Shown piece after piece: positions 7,168 to 17,170 of a stretch of DNA of 64,000 nt. The stretch comes from Rothia nasimurium (lineage in GTDB: Bacteria > Actinomycetota > Actinomycetes > Actinomycetales > Micrococcaceae): contig NZ_SPQC01000002.1 in NCBI RefSeq assembly GCF_004569295.1, forward strand, positions 1 to 64,000, read 5' to 3'. The position numbers were made by a program, and so were the translations under genes. The stretch's first letter is position 1. Every line of letters begins with the position of its first letter. Under the pieces are notes generated by a model. It did no database searches. It was not told the DNA's origin and saw nothing but the letters and a program-made list of their open reading frames with translations.

Positions 7168-8225
7168 CTACTGAATCTATGCCCGTAGTAGTCGCCCAGC
7201 CGCCCGTACCCTTCCTCTAGGGAAACAGCTGGGGCCCAGTCCAGAAGCTCCCGGGTGGTGCGCTGGTCGAACCAGTGGGCGGTGGACAGCTGCTCGGCTA
7301 AGAAAGAGGTCAGCGGGGGAATCTGCCCGGGGGCAAAACGGGCCCAGGCCTTTTCCATCACCAGACCCAGCCCATAGGCCACGGAGGCCGGCAGCGAGTA
7401 GGCCGGGGGCTCCACGCCGCAGGCGGTACACATGCCGGCGATAATTTCGCCGACCGGGCGGGGCTGACCATTGGTGATCACCAGGGGCACCCCGCGAATC
7501 GCCTCGAGGCGCTGGTAGCCGCGTACGAAGGCGTCCGCCCCGTTGTCGATGTAGAGGGTGTCAATCATGGCGGTGCCCTGGTTGAGCAGGGGCAGGCGGC
7601 CTGCGGCGGCGCGTTCTAGGACGCGCTCCACCAGCTGGGTATCGCCGGGGCCCCAGACAATGTGGGGGCGCAGCACACCCACCCAGAAGTCGTCCGCATC
7701 GTAGCTCAGGGCCAGCAGCTCAGACTCAGCCTTAGACCGGGCATAGTTACCGCGGGCCTGGTCGGGGCTGGCGGGCGGGTTACCTTCGCCCACGATAGAG
7801 GCTCCGGTGTGGGCTACAGAGGGCGATGAGGTGTGCAGGAACTTCTTGATTCCAAATGCGCGGGCAGCCTCAAGCAGGGCACGGGTGCCCTCGACGTTGA
7901 CCTGCCGGTAATCCTCCCAATCCCCGACCACAGACACCTTAGCGGCCAGATGGATAATCCCCTGAACACCGGTAACAGCCCGGCGCACCGCCAGCTGGTC
8001 GGTGAGGGAACCCTGCACCTGGTCGAAGCGGTCGGCCAGGTGGGTGGGAAGCATCTGGGCTATACCGGAGTCCCCGCGCTGGAAGGCCCGCACAGTATAC
8101 CCTGCCCTCAGCAGGGCAAAGACAACCTCACGGCCCAGAAGCCCAGAGGCGCCGGTGACCAGCACCCGCTCAGAACGGGCAGGCTGGCAAACCTCGGGGG
8201 TGAGCGGACGCAGTGAAACTACCAC
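7164..8225 (-). CDS. oleD: OleD: NAD(P)-dependent 2-alkyl-3-oxoalkanoate reductase
   Basis: 353 residues, short-chain dehydrogenase/epimerase (3-beta-HSD-like) family. In olefin synthesis OleD reduces the beta-keto acid made by OleA to a beta-hydroxy acid. The nucleotide-binding VTGASGLLGREV is at about 23-34; catalytic Ser is in LHTSSPS and the YxxxK motif is YARSK. It overlaps oleBC by 7 bases, so it is translated in the same operon. It is the last gene of oleA-oleBC-oleD. The specific assignment comes from the operon; the sequence alone would support only an NAD-dependent epimerase/dehydratase. Confidence 0.88.
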   Translation of the reverse strand: MVVSLRPLTPEVCQPARSERVLVTGASGLLGREVVFALLRAGYTVRAFQRGDSGIAQMLPTHLADRFDQVQGSLTDQLAVRRAVTGVQGIIHLAAKVSVVGDWEDYRQVNVEGTRALLEAARAFGIKKFLHTSSPSVAHTGASIVGEGNPPASPDQARGNYARSKAESELLALSYDADDFWVGVLRPHIVWGPGDTQLVERVLERAAAGRLPLLNQGTAMIDTLYIDNGADAFVRGYQRLEAIRGVPLVITNGQPRPVGEIIAGMCTACGVEPPAYSLPASVAYGLGLVMEKAWARFAPGQIPPLTSFLAEQLSTAHWFDQRTTRELLDWAPAVSLEEGYGRLGDYYGHRFSS

Positions 8226-10936
8226 GCGATAACCCCCTTGCCCAGACGGGCCTTTTTCCCCTGCAGGAGCTGCTGGGCCCAGGCTGCAAGAACCGGGCGG
8301 TCAATCTTCGAGTTGTGCCGCACATCGGTGGGATGCTCAGCAACCACCAGCACAGCCGATACCTCTACGCCGGTCTCAGCCAGTACCCGCTCCCGCACCC
8401 GCTGAGCCAGGTCAGCCGGAGCCAGACCGTTGCGGGTCTTCTTTCCCCGGAAGGTGGGGCCAACCTCGGCCACGATCAGGACGGACGCCGCGCCGGCCGG
8501 GCCTGTAGCAACAGCGGCTGCCCGGCGCACCTCGGCATCGAGTTCGGCAGCCTGTTCCAGGGCAACCGGGGTGAGTACGCCCTGGGCGGTTACCAGCACG
8601 TGGGCAAGACGGCCCTCAACCCAGAGGCGTCCGCTGGCATCGAAATGCCCCACATCGCCGGTGCGGTGCCAGCCGGGGGTGGCGCTGGACGCGTGTTCGG
8701 TGACCCAGAGGGTGTCGTAGCGATCCTTGATGTGCGGGGCTGCCACCAGAATCTCACCGGTGATACCGGGCTTGGTGGTGACCTCGGTTGAGGCGGTTCC
8801 ATCCGGCAGCAGGGGAGCGATCTGCAGGGCTGCCCCGTGGACGGGGGTGCCAACGCAGACACCGCCGCCAGCACCGAGGAGCCCGGTTGCCGCGTCCTGC
8901 TCGGCCTGCTGAATCTGGGCGTAGGAGACGTCGGTGGTGGGCAGGGCCTCGGTCATGCCGTAGGGGGTGTGCAGGGAGGCCGCTGGTAGCAGGGTCTGCA
9001 GGCGGGCCAGCAGGGGAGAGGTAATGGGAGCCCCGGCGGAGAGCAGGGTGGTGACCTGCCTCATGGCAGAGCGCTGCTGGCTGCTGAGACCATCGACGGT
9101 CTCGAGCACGTTCATCAGGGCTGCCGGGGAAGCAAAGACCGTGGTTGCTCCAATCGCAGAAGCTGCGGACGCCAGGGCGGTGGCGGTGAGAGTCTTAGGT
9201 TTAGTGACGTCCATGGCCGGGGTGACAGAGGTAGCTCCCAGGGCCGGGCCCAGCAGGGCGAAGGGGGCAAAACCCGCAACCAGACCGCTTCCTGCGGCGA
9301 GGTCGTAGGTGGCTGCGATAGTATCCCGCATAGCCGCCAGCTGGCGGTGGGTGTAAACCACGCCCTTAGCCGGGCCGGTGGAGCCAGACGTGTAGAGGAT
9401 GGCAGCGTCCGCATCGGGGTCAGGGTCAGCCACCGCAAAAATCTCAGGGGCCGCAAAATCATCGACCGCACCCACTACACCCAGTGCCCGGGCGGCGGCA
9501 GCGGGGAGGGAGCTGGCTGCAATGCGCTGGCCGGGCCAGCCCAGGGTACGGGCCAGGGTGAGGGCAGCCGAAATACCGATGAGCCAGGACGGGCGGGCCC
9601 CCTTGAGAGCGCGCGTTAGCCCCGCAGTGCCCAGGCCGGTATCGGCCACAACAATTACGGCCCCAATCTTGAGGCAGGCGTAGATGAGGATGGTGAGCTT
9701 AATGCCGGGCGGCACCAGCAGATTGACCCGGTCGCCGGGCTTCACCCCGAGCCGGTGCAGGCCAGAGGCAACCCGGTCTACCTCGGCAGCCAGTTCAGCC
9801 CACGAGAGCTGGGCGGCTACCTCGGTGCCGTCCCCCTTGCTGCTCATATCAACGATAGCTAAGGTGGTGTCGTCCGCCCGGTCTGCCAGCTCGGCTCCCA
9901 TGGGGCGGTAATGAGCGGACGCCGGCACCCGGGCAGCGCGCGCGGTGAGGTGGAGTTCCCGCTGGGTGGTGCCGGTGACGAAGTGCTCGGTCAGCCAGGT
10001 CAGAATGGGGGTAGCAATGTCTTCGTCTTCGGCGACCAGGTGGCTGGCGGTTTCAAAACGGTGGATGTCGGCCTGCGGCAGACGGGTGGCTAGGTCGGCC
10101 ATGTAGCGGCGCTGGAAGACCGGGTCTTTAGTGCCCCAGAGCATCAGGGCAGGCAAGTCAAGTTCTGTAATACCTTCGGCAACAGAGACCATAGGGCGGT
10201 AGCTGGCAGCCGTTTCGGTTGCCGGTATGTCGGCCACGAAATTCCGCACGCCCACCCGGTGCTCGGCGGTGGTGTAGGGAAGCTTGTAGGCCTTCTTGAC
10301 CGCAGCATCAAGCCCGCCCTGAGCCAGGCCCAGAGTTACATCGATAAAGGCGGTTGATTTTTCGGTCGCCCAGGAATGCAGTGCGGGGTTGAGGGCCGCC
10401 TGCAGGGCTACCGGGATCTTCTCACCGGCGTCATGAAAAACAGCGGTGTTGGTCAGCATGATACCCGAGACAATCTCACGGTGGCACAGGGCCCACCCCA
10501 GCGAGATCAGCCCGCCCCAGTCATGGGCCAGCGTAACCAGGGGAAGCTCGGTAGTATCAAGCCCAAGCGCGGCCGTAAAATCACCGAGGTCAGCGATACG
10601 GTCTGAGAACGAGCGGGTCAGGCCGGTGCGCTCCGAATAGCCCATATCGAGCTGGTCTACCGCTACCACGCGCCAGGGCTGCTCGGCTTCAGTTGCGGTA
10701 GCGATTACCGACCGCCAGAGATAGGACCAGGTGGGGTTACCGTGCACCGCCAGTACGGTACCGACCGGGGTGCGCCCGGTGGCCTCGAGAGCCGGGCCAT
10801 TATCGAGGTAGTGCCAGCGGCGGCTGGCCCCGGCTTCTTCTACCGGAGCGGACGCGGGCACCTGCACCTGCTGGGACCAGGCAGGGTCAACACCGGGCCA
10901 GAGGGCAGGAACAGGAGTGAGCTGAGAAAACGTCAT
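8219..10936 (-). CDS. oleBC: OleBC fusion: beta-lactone decarboxylase plus beta-lactone synthetase
   Basis: 905 residues in two parts. Residues ~1-325 are an alpha/beta hydrolase of the haloalkane-dehalogenase type: GNPTWSYLWR oxyanion region, nucleophile Asp in LAHDWGG (about 117) and a late His in ETASHLVAED. This is OleB, which decarboxylates beta-lactones to alkenes. Residues ~340-905 are an acyl-adenylate-forming enzyme with ILYTSGSTGPAKGVVYTHR and YGMTEALP, matching OleC, which closes beta-hydroxy acids to beta-lactones with ATP. Fused OleBC is known from Micrococcus and other actinobacteria. It starts 8 bases after oleA and overlaps oleD. Confidence 0.92.
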   Translation of the reverse strand: MTFSQLTPVPALWPGVDPAWSQQVQVPASAPVEEAGASRRWHYLDNGPALEATGRTPVGTVLAVHGNPTWSYLWRSVIATATEAEQPWRVVAVDQLDMGYSERTGLTRSFSDRIADLGDFTAALGLDTTELPLVTLAHDWGGLISLGWALCHREIVSGIMLTNTAVFHDAGEKIPVALQAALNPALHSWATEKSTAFIDVTLGLAQGGLDAAVKKAYKLPYTTAEHRVGVRNFVADIPATETAASYRPMVSVAEGITELDLPALMLWGTKDPVFQRRYMADLATRLPQADIHRFETASHLVAEDEDIATPILTWLTEHFVTGTTQRELHLTARAARVPASAHYRPMGAELADRADDTTLAIVDMSSKGDGTEVAAQLSWAELAAEVDRVASGLHRLGVKPGDRVNLLVPPGIKLTILIYACLKIGAVIVVADTGLGTAGLTRALKGARPSWLIGISAALTLARTLGWPGQRIAASSLPAAAARALGVVGAVDDFAAPEIFAVADPDPDADAAILYTSGSTGPAKGVVYTHRQLAAMRDTIAATYDLAAGSGLVAGFAPFALLGPALGATSVTPAMDVTKPKTLTATALASAASAIGATTVFASPAALMNVLETVDGLSSQQRSAMRQVTTLLSAGAPITSPLLARLQTLLPAASLHTPYGMTEALPTTDVSYAQIQQAEQDAATGLLGAGGGVCVGTPVHGAALQIAPLLPDGTASTEVTTKPGITGEILVAAPHIKDRYDTLWVTEHASSATPGWHRTGDVGHFDASGRLWVEGRLAHVLVTAQGVLTPVALEQAAELDAEVRRAAAVATGPAGAASVLIVAEVGPTFRGKKTRNGLAPADLAQRVRERVLAETGVEVSAVLVVAEHPTDVRHNSKIDRPVLAAWAQQLLQGKKARLGKGVIAW

Positions 10937-10944
10937 AGTGGCTC

Positions 10945-11976
10945 CTACCAGGTGATTTCCATGAGAGCGGTATTCAGACCGGAGCCCACACCCATGCAGA
11001 GAATACGGTCACCGGCTACGAAGTGGGCGCTTTCCTCAGCCAGGGTCATGGGAAGGGCTGCTGCCGCCACGTTACCCCAGACTGGGAAGGTCATGGGGAT
11101 GCGCTCGCGGTCGATACCCACGGCCTCAATAATGGCGTTGGTGTGGGCGTTAGAAATTTGGTGGGTTACATAGGAGCGCATATTGCCCCAGTCCCAGCCG
11201 TTCTGGTGGGCTTCTTCCCAGGCCTCGGCGACCAGCTGCAGGCCGTGCTTGAGCAGACCGGCGGCGTCCGTATTCATCCCTTGGTCGGCTTCACCACCAA
11301 TGCAGAGATTGCGGTGCTCGGTTCCCGCGCGGGAGACCGAACCGATAATCTTGTGGCCTGCGGGGTGCAGATCGGAGCGGCCGATGACGGCGGCCGCAGC
11401 TCCCGAGCCCAGGGTCAGGGTAGCGAACTGGGCCAGCACGTCGTCTCGGGTTGAATCGGGGCGGTTCAGCTGGCGCAGGGCGGTGGCGTGCCAGGGGGAG
11501 GGGTCTTCACCGTCGACGATGAGGGCGTAGTCGATAGCCCCGGCGTCAATCATGGTAGCGGCAACTGTAATACCGTTGACGAAGCCCAGGCAAGCATTGG
11601 TGATATCGAAGTTCAGAGCGTGGCGGGGCAGACCCAGGCGGTCGTGAATACCCACGGCTACGGCCGGTTCAAAATTATCGCGGGTGACCGAGGTGTTAAT
11701 AATCAGTCCGATTTGTTCCTTGCTGATACCGGCCTGGGCGATAGCCTGCTCAGTAGCCTGCACCGCGCCGTCCTCAAAATGCATGGAGGAGCCCCAGGAG
11801 CGGCGCTCGTTAATACCGGCGAGGCGCTCGAGTAGGCCCTTGGGCATCTTCAGCCGCTTGTAGGTGGCCGCTAGTTGCTCGTCAAAGTAGGAGCTGGTGA
11901 CGACCTCCGGCGGTAGCACCCTGGTTACCGATAGCAGGGAGGCGTTCTTGTGGCGAATATCTGAATTAGCGGTCAA
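10945..11976 (-). CDS. oleA: OleA: acyl-CoA head-to-head condensing enzyme
   Basis: 343 residues, thiolase superfamily, FabH-like. OleA joins two fatty acyl-CoAs to a 2-alkyl-3-ketoacid, the first step of long-chain olefin synthesis. The nucleophilic Cys lies in FDITNACLGFVNG (about residues 125-137), and the late His and Asn are in SYVTHQISNAHTN. It begins with TTG at 11976, with a weak AAGAG upstream. The three genes oleA-oleBC-oleD are tightly packed. The distinction from fabH is supported by this operon and by a separate true fabH at 52 kb. Confidence 0.92.
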   Translation of the reverse strand: MTANSDIRHKNASLLSVTRVLPPEVVTSSYFDEQLAATYKRLKMPKGLLERLAGINERRSWGSSMHFEDGAVQATEQAIAQAGISKEQIGLIINTSVTRDNFEPAVAVGIHDRLGLPRHALNFDITNACLGFVNGITVAATMIDAGAIDYALIVDGEDPSPWHATALRQLNRPDSTRDDVLAQFATLTLGSGAAAAVIGRSDLHPAGHKIIGSVSRAGTEHRNLCIGGEADQGMNTDAAGLLKHGLQLVAEAWEEAHQNGWDWGNMRSYVTHQISNAHTNAIIEAVGIDRERIPMTFPVWGNVAAAALPMTLAEESAHFVAGDRILCMGVGSGLNTALMEITW

Positions 11977-12018
11977 TCTACTCTTCTAGCCTTAGTGCGG
12001 ACTGGGGCAAGCCCTTAT

Positions 12019-12041
12019 TTGAAAAACAGGGCGCTTTTCAA
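12019..12041. promoter_or_regulatory. Inverted repeat in the oleA upstream region
   Basis: TTGAAAA (12019-12025) and TTTTCAA (12035-12041) are perfect inverted arms 9 bases apart. On the minus strand the right arm gives TTGAAA, a possible -35 for oleA, so the repeat could be an operator overlapping the promoter. The downstream -10 match (TAAGGG) is weak. Confidence 0.35.
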
Positions 12042-12174
12042 TAATATGCCTCGGCGGGGCAGGTGCGGTGATTGATGGTGCGGGTTCATCTCACACCGAA
12101 CAGGTCAGCGGGCCTGCGGTAAAGTGGTAAGCCGACCCAAACCCGTTTTTACCCAACCGATGGGGCTCACCATT

Positions 12175-15100
12175 ATGTACCTAAAATCTTTGACCGTGCG
12201 CGGCTTTAAATCTTTTGCGTCGGCTACTGTGTTTGAGTTTGAGCCGGGCTTGAATGTGCTGGTGGGGCCGAACGGGTCGGGTAAGTCGAATGTGGTGGAT
12301 GCCCTTGCCTGGGTGATGGGCGCCCAGGGGGCTAAGCAGCTGCGCGGTGGCGCCATGAAGGACGTCATTTTTGCTGGCGGTGGTTCCCGCGGTGCGCTGG
12401 GGCGCGCCAAGGTTGAGCTGGTGATTGATAACGAGGACGGTGCTCTGCCGCTGCCTCATGCTGAGATTCGGCTTTCGCGCACTATGTTTTCTGCAGGCGG
12501 TTCGGAGTACGAAATCAACGGGGAGCTTGTCCGCCTGGCTGATGTGCAGGACCTACTGGCGGACGCCGGCGTGGGCCGGGAGCTCTACACCCTGGTGGGG
12601 CAGGGGCAGGTCGATAAGATTTTGCACGGTACCGCTGACGACCGCCGTGAGCTGATTGAGCAGGCTGCCGGCTTGCTCAAGCACCGTAAGCGCCAGGCGA
12701 AGACCGCGAGCAAGCTTGATGATTTGAAGATCAATCTTGACCGGCTGGAGGATTTAGCCGGCGAGCTGGCTGAGCAGCTGGAAGGACGCCGGGAGCAGGC
12801 TGACGCGGCCCGGGAAGCTAGCGAGGTGGCGGGCTGTGTTCGTAGCCTGACCGCTGATCTTCTGGCTCACGATGCGCGTGCCATGTTGCAGGAGCGGGAG
12901 GCCGAGCAGGTCGCTGGCCAACAGGTTGAGGCTGCCCGCCTACGGGCGCAGGAGCGCAGCCATGCCCTAGAGGGGCAGCTGGGGGAGTTGGCTAAGGCCC
13001 GGCAGGTAGCCCAGCAGGCGCTGGGTGAAGTCACTCAACGCCGTACCTCCCTGAAAGAGGTGGCCCACCTGGTGGAGACGGTTCAGCTGGTGGCTGCTGA
13101 ACGTTTGTCTGCCTCCCACCACCAGGAAGAAGATCAGGACGCCGCCACCCGCCTGGATGCGGCCCAGCAGGCTTGTGCCCGGGAGGAAGGAAATCTTGAA
13201 CGGGCCCGGGAGGCGGGGAAAGGAGCTGAAGAAGAACTTACCGCTGCCCATTCTGCCTTAGAAAAGGCCCATGCGGAGCAGAACGCAGCCCAGCAGGCGC
13301 TGGCTGCGGCCGACCAGCAGGTGCGGGACTATAAGGAGAACCTGTCGCAGCTCACCGCCCAGCTGGCTACCGTCCGCGTAGCTTTTGAGCGAGCCGGTGA
13401 AGAGGCCGCCCGTCGAGTAGCTGAGTATGCTGAGGCTAAAGAGCAGGGGGCTTCCGCCGGTGCTGATATCGAGCGGGCCCAGGCAGCCGTGAACGGCTAT
13501 CGGGAGCAGCTGGAGCGGGCTGAAACTGAAGAAGAAAACCTGCGTCGGGCGCGGCAGCAGGCGAGTGAAACGGTGGAATCCAGCCGTCAGGAGCTGCATC
13601 AAGCTCAGGTAAAGCTTCATGCTGCTCAGGCCCGCTGCGAGGCCCTTGAGGCGGCCTGGCGGTATGATGGCGCGGAAAACGGGGGCAGTGAAGGTCTCTG
13701 TCAGCAGGCCCTGGAGCAGGGAGCGCAAGAACTTATTTCTCTACTTGAGATTGAAGATGCCTGGCAGGCTGCTGTGGCTACTGCCCTAGGTCCCTATCTG
13801 AGGGCCCTAACCCTGACAAGCGGTGAGTCCCTGCCTGCTGGAGTAACCCAGCTTTATTCCTTTGAGGGTGACATTCAGCAGATTGACCTGCGCGAACTAT
13901 CTGTATCTCAAGCTAAGGTTTATCAAGCCCGCCCGATGGCGGACGTCCTGACCGCACCTCAGGCCCTCAGTCGCGCGCTCGCCGTGCTTACCGCTGATAC
14001 CTACCTGACTCCCGATCAAGAAGCCGCCCGCGCCCTGGTAGCTGCCCACCCGGGCGTCCGCGCTGTGACCCCCGACGGTACCGTGCTGACCGCAGGATCA
14101 ACCCTCTACCCCTCCCAAGAGCGGCCCCTGACCGAACGCTACGCGGAACTCACCCGAGCTCAGCAGACCCAGCGGGAGCTTGCCCAGCAACAGGAGCAGG
14201 CAGAGAGAACCCACCAGCAGGCCGAAGAAGCACTAAAGACTGCTCAGGGGGCTGAAAAAGCCCAGGCCCGCACCACCGGTTCACTCACGGCCCAGCTAGC
14301 TGCCGCCCGGGCAGACCTTGCCACCCTCACCGGCCGGGCAGAAAGCTCACAGGCGGCCCTCGACCGTCTGCAAGAAGCCGCCACCCGTGCCGAAGAAGCC
14401 CAGAAAGGGACCCAAAGGTACGTGGAGTCCGCCCAAGAGGCCCTGGCTCGGATACGCAGCACGGAACCCCAAGCAGACAACGCTACCCTGCGCGAGGCTG
14501 TCCGCACCGCAGAAAAAACCCTGGTCGAGACCCAGGAGGCTAAAACCCTCGCCGAGGCCACAGCAACCTACGCCCGCGAAAAAGAGGAAGCCGCCCAGGC
14601 CCGCCTCACCCAGGCCCAAGAAGCCCTTGCTGCCCTCGAAAAGGTTGAGGAGGCTCGTCAGCTGCGCCAACAAGAGGCCGCTGATACCGGTCGTCGTGCC
14701 CGCAGGGTAGCTGCCTGCGCCCGGGCCCTGGCGCTGGCCCTTGAGCAGGTGGAGAGTCAGGAGAACGAGGAACACTGCAAGGCCCTGGCCCGGGCTGAGC
14801 AGGCCCAGCAGGTGCTCACCGCTACCCGCGAAGAACTGGCCGGTGCCCAGACCTCGCTGGCTGCCGCCCTGACCCTGCAGGCTGAATCGTCGGCCCAGGG
14901 CGCCCGCGTTGAAGCCCGCTGGGAAGCCCTGACTCAGCGGGTAGATAGCGAATTGGGGCTCAGCCTTGAGGCTCTGCTAGAGAGCCACAAGGCCAGTGGC
15001 CTGCCCCGGGATGATATCGAGACTGACCTGGCGGCAGCCGAGGCAGAGCTGGCCCGGTTGGGGGTCATCAACCCCCTAGCCCTCGAAGAATACGAAGCCC

Positions 15101-15651
15101 TCGAACAGCGCCATAGCTACCTGCGCCAGCAGATTAAAGACATCAAGACCTCGCGGGCAGACCTGCGGGCTGTGATGAAGGACGTGACCGGCCAGATTGA
15201 AACCTCTTTCGCCCGGGCACTAGCCGATGTGCAGGTGGAGTTTAGCCGGATCTTTGCCCTGCTCTTTCCCGGCGGCCAGGCCGAGCTGGTGCTGGCCGAC
15301 CCCAACGACCTTGAGCACAGCGGGCTTGATATCCGAGTGACACCGGCCGGTAAGAAGGTCACCCGTCTTTCCCTTCTCTCTGGCGGCGAGCGCACCTTGG
15401 CCTCCCTGGCCCTGCTTCTGGCGGTTTTTATGGCCCGCCCTGCCCCCTTCTATGTGCTGGACGAGGTAGAAGCGGCGCTTGATGACCGTAACCTGGGCCG
15501 TCTGCTGGAGGCACTGGGGCAGCTGCGGGAGAAGTCCCAGCTGCTGATGATTACCCACCACCAGCGCACCATGGCCCAGGCTGATACCCTCTACGGCATC
15601 ACCATGCGGCAGGGGGTTTCAAGCGTGCTCTCGCACCGCCTGGCGAACTAG
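12175..15651 (+). CDS. smc: Chromosome segregation ATPase SMC
   Basis: 1158 residues from ATG 12175. SMC, with ScpA and ScpB, organises and segregates the chromosome. Walker A is GPNGSGKSN near residue 32; a long Gln/Glu/Ala-rich coiled coil follows; the hinge lies around residues 500-640; a second coiled coil returns to the C-terminal head with the signature LSGGERTLASLALLLAVF and Walker B FYVLDEVEAALDDRN. The start MYLKSLTVRGFKSFA is the family-typical N-terminus. In-frame starts at 12124 and 12160 would add unrelated residues. scpA and scpB are not in the window. Confidence 0.96.
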   Translation: MYLKSLTVRGFKSFASATVFEFEPGLNVLVGPNGSGKSNVVDALAWVMGAQGAKQLRGGAMKDVIFAGGGSRGALGRAKVELVIDNEDGALPLPHAEIRLSRTMFSAGGSEYEINGELVRLADVQDLLADAGVGRELYTLVGQGQVDKILHGTADDRRELIEQAAGLLKHRKRQAKTASKLDDLKINLDRLEDLAGELAEQLEGRREQADAAREASEVAGCVRSLTADLLAHDARAMLQEREAEQVAGQQVEAARLRAQERSHALEGQLGELAKARQVAQQALGEVTQRRTSLKEVAHLVETVQLVAAERLSASHHQEEDQDAATRLDAAQQACAREEGNLERAREAGKGAEEELTAAHSALEKAHAEQNAAQQALAAADQQVRDYKENLSQLTAQLATVRVAFERAGEEAARRVAEYAEAKEQGASAGADIERAQAAVNGYREQLERAETEEENLRRARQQASETVESSRQELHQAQVKLHAAQARCEALEAAWRYDGAENGGSEGLCQQALEQGAQELISLLEIEDAWQAAVATALGPYLRALTLTSGESLPAGVTQLYSFEGDIQQIDLRELSVSQAKVYQARPMADVLTAPQALSRALAVLTADTYLTPDQEAARALVAAHPGVRAVTPDGTVLTAGSTLYPSQERPLTERYAELTRAQQTQRELAQQQEQAERTHQQAEEALKTAQGAEKAQARTTGSLTAQLAAARADLATLTGRAESSQAALDRLQEAATRAEEAQKGTQRYVESAQEALARIRSTEPQADNATLREAVRTAEKTLVETQEAKTLAEATATYAREKEEAAQARLTQAQEALAALEKVEEARQLRQQEAADTGRRARRVAACARALALALEQVESQENEEHCKALARAEQAQQVLTATREELAGAQTSLAAALTLQAESSAQGARVEARWEALTQRVDSELGLSLEALLESHKASGLPRDDIETDLAAAEAELARLGVINPLALEEYEALEQRHSYLRQQIKDIKTSRADLRAVMKDVTGQIETSFARALADVQVEFSRIFALLFPGGQAELVLADPNDLEHSGLDIRVTPAGKKVTRLSLLSGGERTLASLALLLAVFMARPAPFYVLDEVEAALDDRNLGRLLEALGQLREKSQLLMITHHQRTMAQADTLYGITMRQGVSSVLSHRLAN

Positions 15652-15656
15652 GGTAG

Positions 15657-17015
15657 CTACTTTCCGGTGTAACCTTCGTCGGCTATGTGTGCCGGGAACT
15701 TGGGGCGGTAGCCGGGGAACCAGCCAACAGCCGCAAGAAGAAGCAGAGCACCGGCCACGATAAAGGCGGGGAAGAAGCCCCAGGCGTCGATGATAAAGCC
15801 AGCTACGAGCGGGCCGACAATCAGGCCGATGTCTGAGACCATCTGGTAGTAGGCCAGGGGCTGACCGCCTGAGCGCTTGTTGCCCACAATGTCTGAGACA
15901 GCAGCCTGCAGGGAGGGGCCGAGCAGGGCTGAGGCAATGCCCAGAAGTACGGCTGCCCCTACAAAGACAACCGGGTTAGTGATTAGGCCAAAGACGATGG
16001 TGACGATACCTGCCAGAATCAGCCCGGAAAAGACCATGGGGCGGCGGCCTATCTTATCGCCCATCTTGCCCGAGTAAATCTGCACTAGGGCGTTACCGGC
16101 TGCGTAGGTGGCCAGGGTGAAACCTGCCAGCTTGGCTCCGGCAACGGCGGCGTCGTAGCTGGCCTCACCGGCGTGCAGATTAGCTAGGAGGGCTACGGCG
16201 GCGAGGGGAACCACCGTGGACTGTAGGCCGAAGACGCTCCACCCCACCGCCAGGTTGGTCACGAGGGCTGCCTTAAAGTTGGTGAACTTCAGGGCGTCGG
16301 CCAGCTTGAGTTCGGGCTTGGGTACGGCGATACCCTGGGTGTTGAGGTTGACCTCTTGCGGATCGTCCTTGAGTTGGGTGAGTACCACCAGGGCAGCGCA
16401 CAGGAGCATTGCCGCATAGACAAAGAAGGGTACTCGCATACCCAGCGATGACGCCGCTGCCCCCAGCACGGGCCCCAAGATATTGCCCAGCAGGAAGGAC
16501 GTAGCAAAGTAGCCCGAGACCTTACCCCGAATCGTCGGGGGTGAGTTGCGCACCAAGATACCCATGGCGGCCACGGTAAACATGACCGATCCGGTACCAC
16601 CGACAATGCGGGAGGCAATGAGCATGGGGTAGTTGACCGAAAGTCCGGCTCCGATGGAACCCAGCCCCACAATAATGAGGCCCGCCGAGTAGATGCGGCG
16701 CTCGCCGAAACGGGAGATGAGGCGTCCGGACGCCGGTGCGAAGGCCAGGCGCGAGAGGGCAAAGGCTGAGACAACGAAGGTTGCTGCCATGGCACCCACA
16801 TCGAAGCTGCGGGCAAAGCCGGGGAGCACGGGGGCTACTAGGCCGTAGCCGAGTGCAATGAGGAATGAGGCTGCGATCAGGACCTTGATTTGGGTCGGTA
16901 CCTTGACGGTTTCTTTGGTGCGGGGCTTTTGGTTGCGGCTTTCCTGCCGTACCGATTCGGGGATGATGGGGATGGCCCCGGTGTCCATGGAGGGGGTGGG
17001 AATGTGGTTGCTCAT
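15657..17015 (-). CDS. MFS transporter, probable drug or metabolite exporter
   Basis: 452 residues with about 12 membrane segments after a hydrophilic N-terminal tail of ~45 residues. Features of the drug:H+ antiporter group are FVVSAFALSRLAFAPASGRLISRFGERR (motif A region) near segment 2-3 and IYSGKMGDKIGRRP after segment 8. The substrate cannot be told from sequence. It is convergent with smc (5 bases between stops) and divergent from ftsY. The tail and a single-gene layout suggest a stand-alone exporter. Confidence 0.82.
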   Translation of the reverse strand: MSNHIPTPSMDTGAIPIIPESVRQESRNQKPRTKETVKVPTQIKVLIAASFLIALGYGLVAPVLPGFARSFDVGAMAATFVVSAFALSRLAFAPASGRLISRFGERRIYSAGLIIVGLGSIGAGLSVNYPMLIASRIVGGTGSVMFTVAAMGILVRNSPPTIRGKVSGYFATSFLLGNILGPVLGAAASSLGMRVPFFVYAAMLLCAALVVLTQLKDDPQEVNLNTQGIAVPKPELKLADALKFTNFKAALVTNLAVGWSVFGLQSTVVPLAAVALLANLHAGEASYDAAVAGAKLAGFTLATYAAGNALVQIYSGKMGDKIGRRPMVFSGLILAGIVTIVFGLITNPVVFVGAAVLLGIASALLGPSLQAAVSDIVGNKRSGGQPLAYYQMVSDIGLIVGPLVAGFIIDAWGFFPAFIVAGALLLLAAVGWFPGYRPKFPAHIADEGYTGK

Positions 17016-17170
17016 GCGCTTGTGTTCTGCTGCTTCTATGCTGCGTGTATCTGTCTGAAAAGTATCTTAGCTCACAATGTCCACCGGTGCGGGGTGGCAG
17101 TGCGCAGAAGTGCATTCTACTCCCATCGCTGGGGCTGTATGGGGCGGGGAGAATATGGCAAGCTAGAAGG

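Noticed and set aside
8213-8791. 192-residue open frame on the plus strand inside oleBC
   Set aside because: Shadow frame of the OleC domain, no conserved motif and no start signal.
12124-12174. Longer smc starts at 12124 and 12160
   Set aside because: The SMC family begins at MYLKSLTVRGFKSF; the extra residues are not conserved.
13000-15000. Low-complexity Gln/Ala/Glu region as a possible separate gene or repeat
   Set aside because: It is the coiled coil of SMC, in a single uninterrupted frame.
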